Shown piece by piece: positions 34,607 through 46,289 of a stretch of 64,000 bases of DNA. The translations under genes and the position numbers were made by a program. Under the pieces are notes generated by a model, which searched no databases, was not told the origin of the DNA, and saw only the letters and a program-made list of their open reading frames with translations. The first letter of the stretch is position 1. Every line of letters begins with the position of its first letter. The stretch lies in NCBI GenBank assembly GCA_018240525.1, contig JAFEFN010000003.1:186001-250000 (forward strand), read 5' to 3'. This DNA comes from Pseudomonadota bacterium (GTDB lineage: Bacteria; Pseudomonadota; Gammaproteobacteria; Steroidobacterales; Steroidobacteraceae).

Positions 34607-35089
34607 TCACCGGTACGGGGCGTCCGCGGCCTTGTCGGTGGCGATCATCGCCTCGTAGCGCTCGCCGACGGCGAGCAGCTTGTCCTTGCTCATGATGTTC
34701 TCGCCGCGCTTCTCCATGTGGTACTCGTGGATGCGCGTGAGCACGATGGCATCAACCGGGCAGGCCTCCTCGCAGAAGCCGCAGTAGATGCACTTGAACA
34801 GGTCGATGTCGTAGCGGCTGGTGCGGCGCGTGCCGTCCGCGGCGACCTCCGAGTCGATGGTGATGCACACTGCCGGGCAGACCGCCTCGCACAGCTTGCA
34901 GGCGATGCAGCGTTCCTGGCCGTTGGCATAGCGGCGCTGCGCGTGCAGGCCGCGGAAGCGCGGCGACTGCGGCGTCTTCTCCTCCGGGTAGTTGAGCGTG
35001 TACTTCTTCTCGAAGAACGTGCGCCGCGTGACCCACATGCCCTTGAGGAGCTCGGGCAGCAGGAAGGTCTTGAACAGGTTCAGTGCCAT
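34607..35089 (-). CDS. nuoI: NADH-quinone oxidoreductase subunit I
   Basis: A 160-residue peripheral-arm subunit carrying two [4Fe-4S] clusters (N6a and N6b). The motifs are [12 protein letters not shown] and [12 protein letters not shown], each with CxxCxxCxxxCP spacing. The N-terminal amphipathic helix ([18 protein letters not shown]) anchors it next to NuoH. It passes electrons from the NuoG chain to N2 in NuoB. Length and motifs are normal. It lies 12 bp after nuoH. Confidence 0.97.
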   Translation of the reverse strand: MALNLFKTFLLPELLKGMWVTRRTFFEKKYTLNYPEEKTPQSPRFRGLHAQRRYANGQERCIACKLCEAVCPAVCITIDSEVAADGTRRTSRYDIDLFKCIYCGFCEEACPVDAIVLTRIHEYHMEKRGENIMSKDKLLAVGERYEAMIATDKAADAPYR

Positions 35090-35101
35090 GGGTGCATCCG
35101 T

Positions 35102-36172
35102 TCAGTGGTACCAGGGCCGGCCCCAGGGGCCGACGTGGTACGAGGCCATGACCATCTCGAGCGCAATCCACACCAGGGTCACGGGGATCAGCGCCTTCCA
35201 GCCCAGGCGCATGATCTGGTCGTAGCGGTAGCGCGGGAAGGTGGCGCGGAACCACAGGAACAGGAAGATCAGGCAGAACACCTTCAGCAGCAGCCAGCCG
35301 AAGCTCGGCGCGCCGAGGAAGGTGTCGCCCAGCCCCGGGTAGCCCTGGAACGGGCCCTGCCAGCCGCCGAGGAAGAACACGGCGGCCAGGGCCGAGATCA
35401 GGATCATGTTGGCGTATTCGGCCAGGAAGAACAGCGCGAAGGCGATGCCGGAGTACTCCACGTGGAAGCCGGCGACGATCTCCGACTCGCCCTCGGCGAC
35501 GTCGAAGGGGGCGCGGTTGGTCTCGGCGACCCCGGAGATGAAGTACACCGCGAACAGCGGGAACAGCCAGAACCAGTTCCAGGCCCCGATGCCGCCCGCC
35601 TGGCTGTCGACGATCTTGCCGAGGTTCATGCTGCCGGTGGCCATGAGCACGCCGACCAGCGCGAAGCCCATGGCGATCTCGTAGGCCACCATCTGCGCGG
35701 CCGAGCGCATCGCCCCCAGGAAGGCGTACTTCGAGTTCGACGCCCAGCCGGCGATGATGACTCCGTACACGCCCATCGAGGTGAGCGACAGTACGTACAG
35801 CAGTCCGGCGTCCGCCTTGGAGAGCACGAGGTCCGGCGACAGCGGCATCACCGCCCAGGCGGCGAAGGCCGGGATGAGCGTGATCATGGGCGCCAGGTGG
35901 AACAGCACCTTGTTCGACTTCGCCGGAATGATCACCTCCTTCATCAGGAGCTTGAACACGTCGGCGAACGGCTGGCCCACGCCCGGCAGGAGGCCGAAGA
36001 TGCGCACGCGGTTCGGGCCGCGCCGCAGCTGCATCCAGCCGATGACCTTGCGCTCCCAGAGCGTCAGCAGCGCCACCGAAATGATGATGATGACGGTGAT
36101 GATGAGGATCCAGACGATGTCGCGCACGAGCTCCGGCAGCGATCCCCAGGCGTTGATGAGTGTCTGCAGCAC
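35102..36172 (-). CDS. nuoH: NADH-quinone oxidoreductase subunit H
   Basis: A 356-residue membrane subunit with eight helices that forms the quinone chamber floor with NuoB and Nuo[66 protein letters not shown] and [24 protein letters not shown] are the conserved loops, with the Glu/Asp-rich segment facing the quinone cavity. It is longer than the E. coli subunit by a normal margin. It is spaced 17 bp from nuoG. Confidence 0.97.
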   Translation of the reverse strand: MLQTLINAWGSLPELVRDIVWILIITVIIIISVALLTLWERKVIGWMQLRRGPNRVRIFGLLPGVGQPFADVFKLLMKEVIIPAKSNKVLFHLAPMITLIPAFAAWAVMPLSPDLVLSKADAGLLYVLSLTSMGVYGVIIAGWASNSKYAFLGAMRSAAQMVAYEIAMGFALVGVLMATGSMNLGKIVDSQAGGIGAWNWFWLFPLFAVYFISGVAETNRAPFDVAEGESEIVAGFHVEYSGIAFALFFLAEYANMILISALAAVFFLGGWQGPFQGYPGLGDTFLGAPSFGWLLLKVFCLIFLFLWFRATFPRYRYDQIMRLGWKALIPVTLVWIALEMVMASYHVGPWGRPWYH

Positions 36173-36189
36173 TTGGCGCGTTGCTCTTC

Positions 36190-38358
36190 TTAGTAGGCCA
36201 CGGCCGGGGCGCGGCCCTCACGGGTGCGCTGCAGCGAGGGCGCGCGGCGCACCACCGCATCCGACTGGTACATGGGCACATCGACCAGCGTGCCCGGTTC
36301 CGCCGCGCCGGCGGCGCTGACGGCATGGCTGCCCTGGTAGCCGGCCGGCACGACGCTCGCGCAGCGCGCGCGCACCTCGGCGAGCACCTCCTCGGAGGAC
36401 TGGTACTCGAAGCCGGGCAAGTTCAGCAGGTTGCCGAGCACGCGCAGGATCTTCCAGCCCGGGCGCGCCGCGCCCACCGGCGCGGCCGCGCCCTGCTGGC
36501 TCTGCCAGGTGCCCGAGCAGTTCACATAGGTGCCGGAAGTCTCGGCGAAGCTGCACATCGGCAGCAGCACGTGCGCGACCGCCTTCATCTCGGGGCTCGC
36601 GAACGGGGTGATCGCCACGACCAGTTCGGCCTTGCCGAGCGTGCGCACGCTCTCCGGGTCGAGCGCATCGACGGAAGGTTCGATGCCGCCGACCAGCAGG
36701 TAGGCACGCAGCGCCGTGCCGAGCATGTCCCGGGCGCTCAGTCCCGGGTGCTGCACGGCCACCGCGCCCGGCTCGCGGTGCGGGATGGCGCCGGCGAGGT
36801 AGGCGCCGGCGGCGTTGCCCCCCTCGGCGATGCGGCCGAGCTTCGCGCCGGTGAGGGCCGCCAGGGCGGCCGCCAGCGAGCGCAGGTCGGCAAAGCGCGC
36901 ATGCCGGCCGGCCAGCGCCCCGAGCCACACGGCGCGCTTCTCGCCCGAGAGCAGCGACTGCGCGATGGCGCGGTGCGCCTCGCCCACCTGGGCGCCGCCG
37001 ACGATGCCGGCCAGGTGCGCGGGCACCGCCTTGCCGGTCGCGCTCGCCGCCGCCCCGAGCACCGCGGCCAGCTCTGCCACCATCTCGGCCGCACCGGCGA
37101 CCCGGTAGGACTGCACGGGGAACAGGTAGGGGAACTGCGCGGGGTTCAGGAAGCTCACCTGGGCGCCGCGCCGACCGGCCTTGCGCAGCCGGTGCGCCAG
37201 GATCGGCGCCTCGCGGCGCAGGTGCGAGCCGATGACGAGCAGCGCATCGAGCGCATCGACGTCCGCGACCGGCATGCCCAGTCCGGGGAAGACCGGGTCG
37301 GCCGCCTGGTCGCGAAAATCGCGCTGGCGCAGGCGGTGGTCGACGTTGTTCGTGCCCAGGCCGCGCGCCAGGCGCTGGGCCAGATACAGCTCTTCGAGCG
37401 TGGCGCAGCTGCTGACGAGCACGCCGCTGTCGGCGGCGCGCGCCTTCAGTCCCTCGGCAGCCTGCAGGAGCGCGCTCTCCCAGTCGGTCTCCACCCACTC
37501 CCCGCCGCGGCGCACCATGGGCTGCTGCAGGCGGTCGGCCGCATAGATGCCCTCGTAGCTGAAGCGGTCGCGGTCGGCGATCCAGGTCTCGTTGATGGCC
37601 TCGTTCTCGCGCGGCACCACGCGCATCAGCTTGCCGCGCAGGGTGTGCGCGAACAGGTTGGTGCCCACCGGGTCGTGCGGCGAGATGAGCGCGGTGGAAC
37701 TCATCTCCCAGGCGCGGGCGCTGAAGCGGTACGGCTTGGAGACCAGCGCCCCGACCGGGCACAGGTCGATGACGTTGCCGGACAGCTCGTGGTTGACGGT
37801 GCTCTCGATGTAGGTGCGCACCTTGACGTTCTCGCCGCGGCCGATCATCCCCAGTTCCTGGATGCCGGCGATCTCCTGCGTGAAGCGCACGCAGCGCGTG
37901 CACTGGATGCAGCGGGTCATGTCGGTGGCGATGAGCGGGCCCAGATTCTCATCCTGCACCGAGCGCTTGCGCTCGTCGTAGCGCGAGGCATCGCGGCCGA
38001 AGCCGACCGCGAGGTCCTGCAGCTCGCACTCGCCGCCCTGGTCGCAGATCGGGCAGTCGAGCGGGTGGTTGATGAGCAGGAACTCCATGGTCGCGCGCTG
38101 CGCACCGATGGCGCGCGGTGACTTGGTGAACACCTTCATGCCCTCGGCGACCGGCGTGGCGCAGGCCGGCATGGGCTTGGGTGCCTTCTCGATCTCCACC
38201 AGGCACATGCGGCAGTTGGCTGCGATCGAGAGCTTCTCGTGGTAGCAGAAGCGCGGCACGTAGGCGCCGGCCGCATCCGTGGCACGGATGAGCATCTCGC
38301 CCTTCTTCGCCTTGATGGCGACGCCGTCTACCTCGATGTTGACCAGATCATCGGCCAT
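36190..38358 (-). CDS. nuoG: NADH-quinone oxidoreductase subunit G
   Basis: A 722-residue iron-sulfur subunit. The N-terminal region carries the [2Fe-2S] ligands ([15 protein letters not shown]), the Cys/His set of N5 ([18 protein letters not shown]) and the [4Fe-4S] motif [16 protein letters not shown]. The rest (about 220-700) is a molybdopterin-oxidoreductase-like domain without the cofactor. It is shorter than the 900-residue E. coli subunit and resembles the alphaproteobacterial/mitochondrial length class; the extra N7 cluster motif of E. coli is not apparent. The C-terminal half is Ala-rich and less conserved. Confidence 0.95.
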   Translation of the reverse strand: MADDLVNIEVDGVAIKAKKGEMLIRATDAAGAYVPRFCYHEKLSIAANCRMCLVEIEKAPKPMPACATPVAEGMKVFTKSPRAIGAQRATMEFLLINHPLDCPICDQGGECELQDLAVGFGRDASRYDERKRSVQDENLGPLIATDMTRCIQCTRCVRFTQEIAGIQELGMIGRGENVKVRTYIESTVNHELSGNVIDLCPVGALVSKPYRFSARAWEMSSTALISPHDPVGTNLFAHTLRGKLMRVVPRENEAINETWIADRDRFSYEGIYAADRLQQPMVRRGGEWVETDWESALLQAAEGLKARAADSGVLVSSCATLEELYLAQRLARGLGTNNVDHRLRQRDFRDQAADPVFPGLGMPVADVDALDALLVIGSHLRREAPILAHRLRKAGRRGAQVSFLNPAQFPYLFPVQSYRVAGAAEMVAELAAVLGAAASATGKAVPAHLAGIVGGAQVGEAHRAIAQSLLSGEKRAVWLGALAGRHARFADLRSLAAALAALTGAKLGRIAEGGNAAGAYLAGAIPHREPGAVAVQHPGLSARDMLGTALRAYLLVGGIEPSVDALDPESVRTLGKAELVVAITPFASPEMKAVAHVLLPMCSFAETSGTYVNCSGTWQSQQGAAAPVGAARPGWKILRVLGNLLNLPGFEYQSSEEVLAEVRARCASVVPAGYQGSHAVSAAGAAEPGTLVDVPMYQSDAVVRRAPSLQRTREGRAPAVAY

Positions 38359-38382
38359 GTCGGTGTCCCGTGGCGCGCCCGC

Positions 38383-39695
<1,313 letters not shown>

Positions 39696-39699
<4 letters not shown>

Positions 39700-40205
39700 T
39701 TCAGCGCATCCAGGATCGCGTCCAGCTTCTCGGGCGTGAGGTTCTCGTGGAAGTCGTGGTCGACCATCATCATCGGCGCGCCGTTGCAGGCTGCCAGGCA
39801 CTCCTCCTCGCGCTTGAGGAAGATGCGCCCGTCCGGGGTGCTCTGGTTGGTGCGGATGCCGAGCTTGTTCTCCGCATGCGCGACCAGCTCGTCCCCGCCG
39901 TTCAGCCAGCAGGAGATGTTGGTGCAGATGCTCACGTGGTGCCGGCCGCAGGGATGCGTCTCGAACATCGAGTAGAAGCTCGCCACCTCGTACACCTGGA
40001 TCGGCGGCAGCTGCAGGTACTCGGCCACCGCGTCCATGAGCTCCGGGGTGAGGTAGCCGTTGTTCTGCTCCTGCGCGGCACGCAGGCCGGCGATGCAGGC
40101 CGAGCGTTGCCGCCCGGAGGGGAACTTCGCGATCCAGTGGTCGAGCTCCCGGCGGGTGTGCTCGGACAGCACGCTGCTCTTGTCGGTCTTGCCCTGTGTG
40201 CTCAC
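39696..40205 (-). CDS. nuoE: NADH-quinone oxidoreductase subunit E (GTG start)
   Basis: A 169-residue thioredoxin-fold subunit with a [2Fe-2S] cluster (N1a). The ligands are in [10 protein letters not shown] and CLAACNGAP. The helical N-terminal part ([33 protein letters not shown]) is typical. The start is GTG, which overlaps the nuoD stop codon as GTGA; upstream codons in the frame show no similarity. Length is normal. Confidence 0.95.
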
Positions 40206-41458
40206 CGGTCGATTTCCCCGAAGACGATGTCCTGCGTGCCGATGATCGCCACCACGTCCGCGAGCATGTGGCCGCGGCTCATCTCCTCCAGTGCCGCGAG
40301 GTGCGGGAAGCCTGGCGCCCGGCACTTGAGGCGGTAGGGCTTGTTGGCGCCGTCGGAGACCAGGTAGATGCCGAACTCGCCCTTGGGGGCCTCCACCGCG
40401 GCATAGGTCTCGCCGGCGGGCACTTCGTAGCCCTCGGTGAAGAACTTGAAGTGGTGGATGAGCGATTCCATGTCTTCCTTCATGTGCTCGCGGCTCGGCG
40501 GGCGGACCTTGCGGTCATCGATCATCACCGGCCCGGGATTGGCGCGCAGCCAGTCCACGCACTGGCGGATGATGCGGTTCGACTGGCGCATCTCCGCGAC
40601 GCGCACCAGGTAGCGGTCGTAGCAGTCCCCGGTCTTGCCGACCGGGACGTCGAAGTCCATGCGGTCGTACACCTCGTAGGGCTGCTTCTTGCGCAGGTCC
40701 CAGGCGATGCCCGAGCCGCGCAGCATGGGGCCGGAGAAGCCCAGCTGCATCGCCCGCTCCGGGCCGACCACGCCGATGTTCACGGTGCGCTGCTTCCAGA
40801 TGCGGTTGTCCGTCAGCAGCGTCTCGTAGTCGTCGATGGCCGCGGGGAACCTGTCGGTGAAGCTCTGGATGAAATCGAGCATCGTGCCGTCGCGGCCCGC
40901 GTTCATGCGGTCCGCATCCTTCTGCGTGCGCCACTTGGAGGCCTGGTAGCGCGGCATGGAGTCAGGCAGGTCGCGGTAGACCCCGCCCGGGCGGTAGTAG
41001 GTCGCGTGCATGCGCGTGCCCGAGACCGCCTCGTACACATCCATCAGCTCCTCGCGCTGCTTGAAGCAGAGGAGGAACACGGTCATGGCGCCGATGTCGA
41101 TGCCGTGCGCGCCGAGCCACATGAGGTGGTTCAGGATGCGCGTGATCTCGTCGAACATCACGCGGATGTACTGCGCGCGCTGCGGAGGCCGGATGCCGAG
41201 CAGGCGCTCGATCGCCAGCACGTAGGCGTGCTCGTTGCACATCATGGACACGTAGTCCAGGCGGTCCATGTAGCCGATCGACTGGTTGAAGGGCTTCGAC
41301 TCGGCCAGCTTCTCGGTGGCGCGGTGCAGCAGGCCGATGTGCGGGTCGGCCTTCTGGATGACCTCGCCATCCAGCTCCAGCACCAGGCGCAGCACGCCGT
41401 GCGCGGCCGGGTGCTGCGGGCCGAAGTTCATCGTGTAGTTGCGGATCTCCTGGCTCAT
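40202..41458 (-). CDS. nuoD: NADH-quinone oxidoreductase subunit D
   Basis: A 418-residue 49-kDa-type subunit that helps form the quinone-binding site. [22 protein letters not shown] contains the His loop at the quinone site, followed by [12 protein letters not shown] and the MCNEHAY segment. The [NiFe]-hydrogenase-like C-terminus reads [36 protein letters not shown]. NuoC and NuoD are separate genes here, unlike the fused E. coli nuoCD. Its ATG shares one base with the nuoC stop (TGATG). Confidence 0.97.
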   Translation of the reverse strand: MSQEIRNYTMNFGPQHPAAHGVLRLVLELDGEVIQKADPHIGLLHRATEKLAESKPFNQSIGYMDRLDYVSMMCNEHAYVLAIERLLGIRPPQRAQYIRVMFDEITRILNHLMWLGAHGIDIGAMTVFLLCFKQREELMDVYEAVSGTRMHATYYRPGGVYRDLPDSMPRYQASKWRTQKDADRMNAGRDGTMLDFIQSFTDRFPAAIDDYETLLTDNRIWKQRTVNIGVVGPERAMQLGFSGPMLRGSGIAWDLRKKQPYEVYDRMDFDVPVGKTGDCYDRYLVRVAEMRQSNRIIRQCVDWLRANPGPVMIDDRKVRPPSREHMKEDMESLIHHFKFFTEGYEVPAGETYAAVEAPKGEFGIYLVSDGANKPYRLKCRAPGFPHLAALEEMSRGHMLADVVAIIGTQDIVFGEIDR

Positions 41459-42153
41459 CAGCGCGGCGCCTGCGGGTCGCGGAGGGCCGGCTCGTAGCGG
41501 CTGTCGTGGCGGATGACCTTCGGCACCAGCACGCGCGGCACGATGGTCACCGGCTGGTAGACCACGCGCTGCTTGTCGGCATCGTACTGCACCTCGACGT
41601 TGCCGATGAGCGGGAAGTCCTTGCGGAACGGATGGCCGATGAAGCCGTAGTCGGTGAGGAGGCGGCGCAGGTCCGGGTGGCCCCGGAACAGGATCCCGAA
41701 GAGGTCGAAGGCCTCGCGCTCGAACCAGTTGGCGCTCGCCCATACCCCGGCCACCGAGTCGACCACCGGCTCGGCGGTGTCGGGGCAGCGCACCGTCAGG
41801 CGCACCCGCTGGTTGTGGGTGATGGACAGGAGGTTGTAGACCACCGCGAAGCGCCCGGGGGCGTTCACGTCCGGTGGGTCGGTGCGCACCACGCGGCCGC
41901 GGCTGAAGCCCGAGCGCGTGGCGCTCTGGGTCTGCCACTCGTCGCGCCCGTACACGAGGTGATCGACGCCGGCGAGGTCCATGAGCATCTCGAACTTCAG
42001 CTCCGCCGCGTCGCGCAGCGTGCGGCACACGGCGAGGAGCGCGGCCGGCTCGCAGGTGTAGGCGAGTTCGCCCTCGAGCGCAGGCGCCCGCTGCGCGCTG
42101 CCGGCCAGCTGCGCATCGATCTTCTTCGCGAGAGCTTCGGTCTGCTCGCTCAC
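41458..42153 (-). CDS. nuoC: NADH-quinone oxidoreductase subunit C (GTG start)
   Basis: A 231-residue 30-kDa-type subunit. [61 protein letters not shown] and HPFRKDFPL are its signatures. The start is GTG (VSEQTEAL), preceded by AGGAG at about 10 bases; there is no nearer ATG. It lies 20 bp after nuoB. The first 45 residues are variable and helical. Confidence 0.95.
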   Translation of the reverse strand: MSEQTEALAKKIDAQLAGSAQRAPALEGELAYTCEPAALLAVCRTLRDAAELKFEMLMDLAGVDHLVYGRDEWQTQSATRSGFSRGRVVRTDPPDVNAPGRFAVVYNLLSITHNQRVRLTVRCPDTAEPVVDSVAGVWASANWFEREAFDLFGILFRGHPDLRRLLTDYGFIGHPFRKDFPLIGNVEVQYDADKQRVVYQPVTIVPRVLVPKVIRHDSRYEPALRDPQAPR

Positions 42154-42173
42154 GTGTCTGGGACTCCTCGCGG

Positions 42174-42677
42174 TTACCGGCGGCTTATCGAGTTGGTGCG
42201 GGCGATCTTCTTCTGCAGCTGCAGGATGCCGTACACCAGGGCTTCCGCCGTCGGCGGGCAGCCCGGCACGTACACGTCCACGGGCACGATGCGATCGCAG
42301 CCGCGCACCACCGCATAGGAATAGTGGTAGTAGCCGCCGCCGTTGGCGCACGAGCCCATGGAGATCACCCAGCGCGGTTCGGCCATCTGGTCGTAGACCT
42401 TGCGCAGCGCGGGGGCCATCTTGTTCACCAGGGTACCGGCGACGATCATGACGTCGGACTGGCGCGGGCTCGGGCGGAACACGACGCCGAAGCGGTCGAG
42501 GTCGTAGCGCGAGGCGCCCGCGTGCATCATCTCCACCGCGCAGCAGGCCAGGCCGAAGGTCATCGGCCACAGCGAGCCGGTGCGCGCCCAGTTGACCAGG
42601 TTGTCCACCTGGGTGGTGAGGAAGCCGCGCTGGGCGAAGCCCTCCGGGTTCTCGGCCGTCCGCGCCTCTAGTCCCAC
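42174..42677 (-). CDS. nuoB: NADH-quinone oxidoreductase subunit B (GTG start)
   Basis: A 167-residue subunit carrying the last [4Fe-4S] cluster, N2. Ligands lie in LACCAVEM (tandem cysteines), GSCANGGG and VPGCPP. The GTG giving MGLEARTAE is preferred over a GTG 21 bases earlier because NuoB proteins commonly begin MGxE and AAGGGGG lies at fitting distance. It overlaps the 3' end of nuoA by 10 bp. [22 protein letters not shown] is the signature near residue 35. Confidence 0.95.
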   Translation of the reverse strand: MGLEARTAENPEGFAQRGFLTTQVDNLVNWARTGSLWPMTFGLACCAVEMMHAGASRYDLDRFGVVFRPSPRQSDVMIVAGTLVNKMAPALRKVYDQMAEPRWVISMGSCANGGGYYHYSYAVVRGCDRIVPVDVYVPGCPPTAEALVYGILQLQKKIARTNSISRR

Positions 42678-43036
42678 TCGAGCGCCCCCTTCTTCCACTC
42701 ATAGATGAAGCCGACGACGAGGATGCCGAGGAAGATGGCCATCGAGACCAGCCCGAACAGGCCGATCTTGCCCAGCGCCACCGCCCACGGAAACAGGAAG
42801 GCGATCTCCAGATCGAACACGATGAAGAGGATTGCCACCAGGTAGTAGCGCACGTCGAACTTGGTGCGCGTGTCCTCGAAGGCATCGAAGCCGCATTCGT
42901 ACGGGGAGCGCTTGGCCGGATCGTTGTGGTAGCGCGCGAAGAAGCGGCCAAGGCCGGTGCCCAGCACCAGCAGCACCACGGCCAAGCCTGCGGCCACGAT
43001 CAGAAAGATCAGGATCGGCAGATAGTTAAGCAGCAT
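42668..43036 (-). CDS. nuoA: NADH-quinone oxidoreductase subunit A
   Basis: A 122-residue membrane subunit with three helices. The conserved loop [42 protein letters not shown] contains the Cys and the acidic residues near the quinone entry. It is the first gene of the complete 14-gene nuoA-N operon. Its 5' leader holds a canonical intrinsic terminator ending 13 bp before the ATG (see that entry). The ribosome-binding site is weak (CGGTCGGTG). Confidence 0.97.
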   Translation of the reverse strand: MLLNYLPILIFLIVAAGLAVVLLVLGTGLGRFFARYHNDPAKRSPYECGFDAFEDTRTKFDVRYYLVAILFIVFDLEIAFLFPWAVALGKIGLFGLVSMAIFLGILVVGFIYEWKKGALEWD

Positions 43037-43049
43037 GTACACCGACCGT

Positions 43050-43099
43050 AAAAAAGGCAGATCGACCGCGATCTGCCCCCCAGAGCGGTGCGCATTGTA
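43050..43099 (-). promoter_or_regulatory. nuo leader: -10 box followed by an intrinsic terminator (possible attenuator)
   Basis: On the minus strand TACAAT (43099-43094) is a good -10 box without a clear -35. A start about 7 bases later gives a leader of some 50 nt. That leader contains a 9-bp perfect stem GGCAGATCG/CGATCTGCC (43056-43077, 4-nt loop) followed by six T, a textbook Rho-independent terminator, and ends 13 bp before the nuoA ATG. The hairpin can end transcripts of the upstream gene. No room remains for a separate nuo promoter between it and nuoA, so nuo transcription seems to pass through it. Confidence 0.65.
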
Positions 43100-43164
43100 G
43101 CAGCGGAGTCGGCGGAATTGGCAGCCGATACCCGCCAGCGCAGGAACCGGCAGGGCGGTGTCGG

Positions 43165-43860
43165 TTAGGCGGCCGCGCCCGCGGCCGGACGGGTGTGGTA
43201 CTTGCGGTACAGGATGAGGTCGGCGGTCGTCTTGATCGCCACCAGAAGCGCCAGCGCGGCGATGTTCGAGCCGGTCTGCTGCGCGAGCAGCCCGCCCAGC
43301 AGCAGGACCACGTGCAGCAGCATGACGCGGCCATAGGGGCGGAACATGAGCTGCGGAATGCCGAGGGCGCGGTACTCCCCCGCACCGATGAAGTTGGCGC
43401 GCAGGCTGTTCAGGTGCGCGAGCAGGATCGTGACGGCCGCGTAGAACAGCGGATGTCCCGGCAGGAACGGGTCGTAGAGCTGTTCCAGGTCCGCCCAGTG
43501 GAGCACCCCGTGCGCGAAGGGACCGGCGCCGAAGATGGCGTAGATGAAGACGCCATGCACGAAGGTAAACATGCCGTAGTGGAAGCAGAAGAAGGCCATC
43601 GGGAACAAGGATCCCACGGCACCCCACACCGAACCGCCGGCCAGCGCCACGGTGAGCATCTCCAGCAGCGTCAGCACCCCGATGATGACGTTCTCGGCCC
43701 AGTAGACCTGCAGGATGCTGAGCACGCTCCAGCCCCCGAACAGCGCCCCGTACAGCGGCAGCAGGTTGCCGGCGAGCAAGAGGCACAGCGCCGGGTCGAA
43801 TCCGGTGACTGACAGGGGCCGACCGGACCGCGTGGGCAGCAGGAGTTCGCGGGTATTCAT
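43165..43860 (-). CDS. Multi-pass membrane protein, DUF6498-like
   Basis: A 231-residue protein with about six or seven transmembrane helices. [21 protein letters not shown] resembles the YWxENVIIG signature I associate with the uncharacterised DUF6498 family, and [22 protein letters not shown] carries conserved His residues within a membrane helix. The function is unknown. The start ATG giving MNTRELLL is chosen; the frame extends 12 codons upstream without similarity. It lies between nuoA and the tRNA-Leu, a spot usually without such genes, and its transcript would end at the nuo leader terminator. Confidence 0.75.
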   Translation of the reverse strand: MNTRELLLPTRSGRPLSVTGFDPALCLLLAGNLLPLYGALFGGWSVLSILQVYWAENVIIGVLTLLEMLTVALAGGSVWGAVGSLFPMAFFCFHYGMFTFVHGVFIYAIFGAGPFAHGVLHWADLEQLYDPFLPGHPLFYAAVTILLAHLNSLRANFIGAGEYRALGIPQLMFRPYGRVMLLHVVLLLGGLLAQQTGSNIAALALLVAIKTTADLILYRKYHTRPAAGAAA

Positions 43861-44229
43861 GGCACAGGATGCATGGGGCGCCGCAGTTACCGGCACCCTA
43901 GCGGGGCGCCGGCAGCCTCGGTGCGAGGCTCATCACGGTTCGCCGCGGTCCGTGCCCTGCCACGGGTGGCGGAAGGCGCTTTCGTGAACGGCGGCCACAT
44001 CGAGGCCGGGCCGGCGGGTCGGGCAGGCAGGAGGACGCGCGCCGGGGAGCGGCCGCGAACCTCGTTCGATCCCCTTCTTTACGAGGCGCGCGCCGCGGCT
44101 GAGATGGCCCCGCCCCCGGGCCGATGCCGCCCGGTTCGAGCCCTGCCCGCCTTGGGGACTAGCGCCCCCAGCGAGCCGGTCTGGCCAACCCTTTCCTGCC
44201 CGCCGTCGACAGGCCTGCCCCGGCGCCGA
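43861..44229. other. Gene-free stretch
   Basis: This 369-bp stretch lies between two minus-strand genes. Open frames exist on the plus strand (for example from 43873) but their translations are Arg/Pro/Ala-rich without recognisable motifs, as expected by chance in GC-rich DNA. I see no RNA gene or convincing hairpin terminator. Confidence 0.5.
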
Positions 44230-45561
44230 TCACGGCGATAGACACACCTCGGCAGCGAAGCTCACCCATCGACGGCCATCCCACAGCACGGCATTGCCGC
44301 AGGGTCGAGTCGTCGGACTCGGCACCCAGGTCATACCCCCAGCGGTTGTCTCGATGGAGGTATTGCTCACCGCCAGATACTTCGTCGGCCCAGCTGCGAT
44401 GGCATTCATCGCAGAAAGAGGCACGGCGTCCTGATTGGCTTGCCAGGACAGCCCGTCGGCTGAGGACGCCGTGGCCGGAGAACCCCCCCATCCGACGGCC
44501 ACAAACCCGCTCGGTCCCCACGCGATGTCGCGCAGAACCCGCTGACCCGCGAGCGGCAAGCCCTGGCGCGTCCAGCTGACCGCGTCAGGGGAAGTCCACA
44601 CCGCCGCTGTGCCATCGGCTGCCTGCCCTGCGGCAACCAGAACGCTTCCAGAGGATGCCACCGAGGCCATCCCCAGGCCCTCATCGCTGCCCACGGGAAT
44701 GGCGCCGGTTGCGCGCTGGGTCCATGTCACGCCATCGGGAGAGGTCATGATCAGCGCTGTCGGACTGCTGCCCGGTGCGGACTCGTGGCCAACGCTCACG
44801 AACTGCGTGCCGTCCCAGATGATCTTCGCCAGCGCCTGTTGCGGGGGGCACGTGGAGGGATCGCTGCAATCAGCCGTTTGATAGCTCACGGACCAGACCA
44901 CTCCGTCGGCTGAGGTCACGATGGCCGCCTTCTGTGCCGAGTACCCGACCGCTGCCCAGATCGATCCCGACCACGCAACGCTGCTCAGCTGGTTCAACTG
45001 TATCGTGGGCGGAAGCTGTTGCCGGGTCCAGGTGAGAGCGTCTGCCGAAGTCATCACGACCCCGCCCTGCCCTACGGCAACGTACAGCGAGCCGTTCCAT
45101 GCCGCGCCCAGCAGGATGTCGGAATTCTCCAGGGGAATCTCCCGCCAGCTCGATGCGGAGTCGTTGACGAGCACATCGAATGTGCCGGCCAGGTGATTGG
45201 AGGTGTGGCCGGCGCTGTCTTCCAGCCAGATCTCGAACGTGTAGTGCCCGGTCTGATCGACCGAAACCGAGAAATCTCCTTGCAGCGTCCCTTGGGTGAC
45301 CCCGGGCAACGGCACAGCGACGGTCAGGACTGCGCCCCCACTGGTGGACAGATGCAAGGTGGAGACGTTAGCGCCCGCATCGCTGAAATCAATCGTGCCG
45401 GTCAAGGTCACCACCCCGCCCGGGGACTGCAGTGCGCTCGTCGGCGTGTAATGTAAGTTGGAAATCGAGGGTGCCACATCCGCTGGCGTACCTCCCGAGC
45501 CCCCGCCGCAAGCGGTGAGCGCCGATAAGATCAAGAACCCGAGCGTATACCGCCAGTTCAT
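44230..45561 (-). CDS. Lipoprotein with BNR/YCF48-like repeat propeller
   Basis: A 443-residue protein with a lipoprotein signal (FLILSALTACGGG; lipobox LTAC, Cys near 18). Residues about 30-135 resemble an Ig-like/PKD-type domain (GVVTLTGTIDFSDAGANVSTLHL). From about 140 on there are six repeats of the type WNGSLYVAVGQGGVVMTSADALTWTRQ, with Ser/Asp-x-Asp-x-x-x-W motifs (TSADGVVWS, TSPDGVTWTQ, TSPDAVSWTRQ, SSADGLSWQ), predicting a beta-propeller at the cell surface or periplasm. The ligand is unknown. Codon use includes many more A/T-ending codons than neighbours, so the gene looks less GC-rich and may have been acquired. Confidence 0.82.
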   Translation of the reverse strand: MNWRYTLGFLILSALTACGGGSGGTPADVAPSISNLHYTPTSALQSPGGVVTLTGTIDFSDAGANVSTLHLSTSGGAVLTVAVPLPGVTQGTLQGDFSVSVDQTGHYTFEIWLEDSAGHTSNHLAGTFDVLVNDSASSWREIPLENSDILLGAAWNGSLYVAVGQGGVVMTSADALTWTRQQLPPTIQLNQLSSVAWSGSIWAAVGYSAQKAAIVTSADGVVWSVSYQTADCSDPSTCPPQQALAKIIWDGTQFVSVGHESAPGSSPTALIMTSPDGVTWTQRATGAIPVGSDEGLGMASVASSGSVLVAAGQAADGTAAVWTSPDAVSWTRQGLPLAGQRVLRDIAWGPSGFVAVGWGGSPATASSADGLSWQANQDAVPLSAMNAIAAGPTKYLAVSNTSIETTAGGMTWVPSPTTRPCGNAVLWDGRRWVSFAAEVCLSP

Positions 45562-45890
45562 AGCACCACATTCTCTTTCTTGCGGGTCACTTTAGGGGCG
45601 GGCCTGCGGCATCGGCATCAGGGGTTACGCGTATGCAGCAGGTGCCCGAAACGACACGCGCGCGATGACCGACGGGCCCGCGTCGGGGCGATTGGCGGCG
45701 AATTCACGAGTGACACGAAGCTGCCGCGAGGGAGGCGGGGAACGGACTGCAGCCGCCGCGATCTTCCGGCTGCCGGCAGCGAGTCGAACCTGATCTGCAA
45801 TTACCGTAGCGCGCGCCTCGCAGCCGAGGCGACCTCATCCACGGCCGCGCCGTCGGCACGACGGCGCGGCGAGTCTTGGCGGATCGCGAA
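45562..45890. other. Gene-free stretch with a terminator-like hairpin
   Basis: The stretch holds no convincing gene. A perfect 12-bp stem with a 3-nt loop (45844-45870, GCCGCGCCGTCG and complement) lies 20 bp after the stop of the UrcA-like gene. It is probably that gene's transcription end; no U-run follows. The remaining 280 bp upstream of the propeller lipoprotein gene presumably contain its promoter, which I cannot pinpoint. Confidence 0.5.
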
Positions 45891-46289
45891 TCAGTGCTTG
45901 CCGGCCACCAGCTTCGTGAGCTGCGCGTTCGCGCGGGCGACGGCCTCCGTCTCGCACGATCGCTGGTCGGACATCGGCCGGGTCGGATACTCGGCCTGGA
46001 TCGTGGTACAGCCCTTCTTGGCTGCCGCCTTGACCTGTTCCTGCGCTTTCGCCATGTCGGCCGTCTTCGTCAGGTCGAGACCCGTAAGCGGCACCGTGTA
46101 AGCCACGGACAGCAGTTCGACCTGCGTGCCAGCCGGCATTCCCCCGACCGTATTCTGCGTGTGCACCGGCGCCTTGGCCTCGACAACCACCTGCGCCTCC
46201 TCGCCCGCCAGCGCCACGGAGCCACCCGCCACGATTCCGGCGATCACGGCCACCCATGAAGATGGCCCAATCGCATTCTTCACGAACAT
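45891..46289 (-). CDS. Exported UrcA-like small protein
   Basis: A 132-residue protein with a signal peptide (SSWVAVIAGIVAGGSVALAGE). ELLSVAYTVPLTGLDLTKTADMAKAQEQVKAAAKKGC and a later ETEAVARANAQLTKLV fit the UrcA family: a beta-strand V-x-Y, a helix ending in Cys, then a second Cys (RSCETEAVA) and a C-terminal helix. The two cysteines probably form a disulfide. UrcA proteins are periplasmic and uncharacterised. The ATG at MFVKNA has an excellent AGGAAGGAG site 6-8 bases upstream. The spacing between the cysteines is longer than I recall for the family, so the family call is moderate. Confidence 0.72.
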   Translation of the reverse strand: MFVKNAIGPSSWVAVIAGIVAGGSVALAGEEAQVVVEAKAPVHTQNTVGGMPAGTQVELLSVAYTVPLTGLDLTKTADMAKAQEQVKAAAKKGCTTIQAEYPTRPMSDQRSCETEAVARANAQLTKLVAGKH

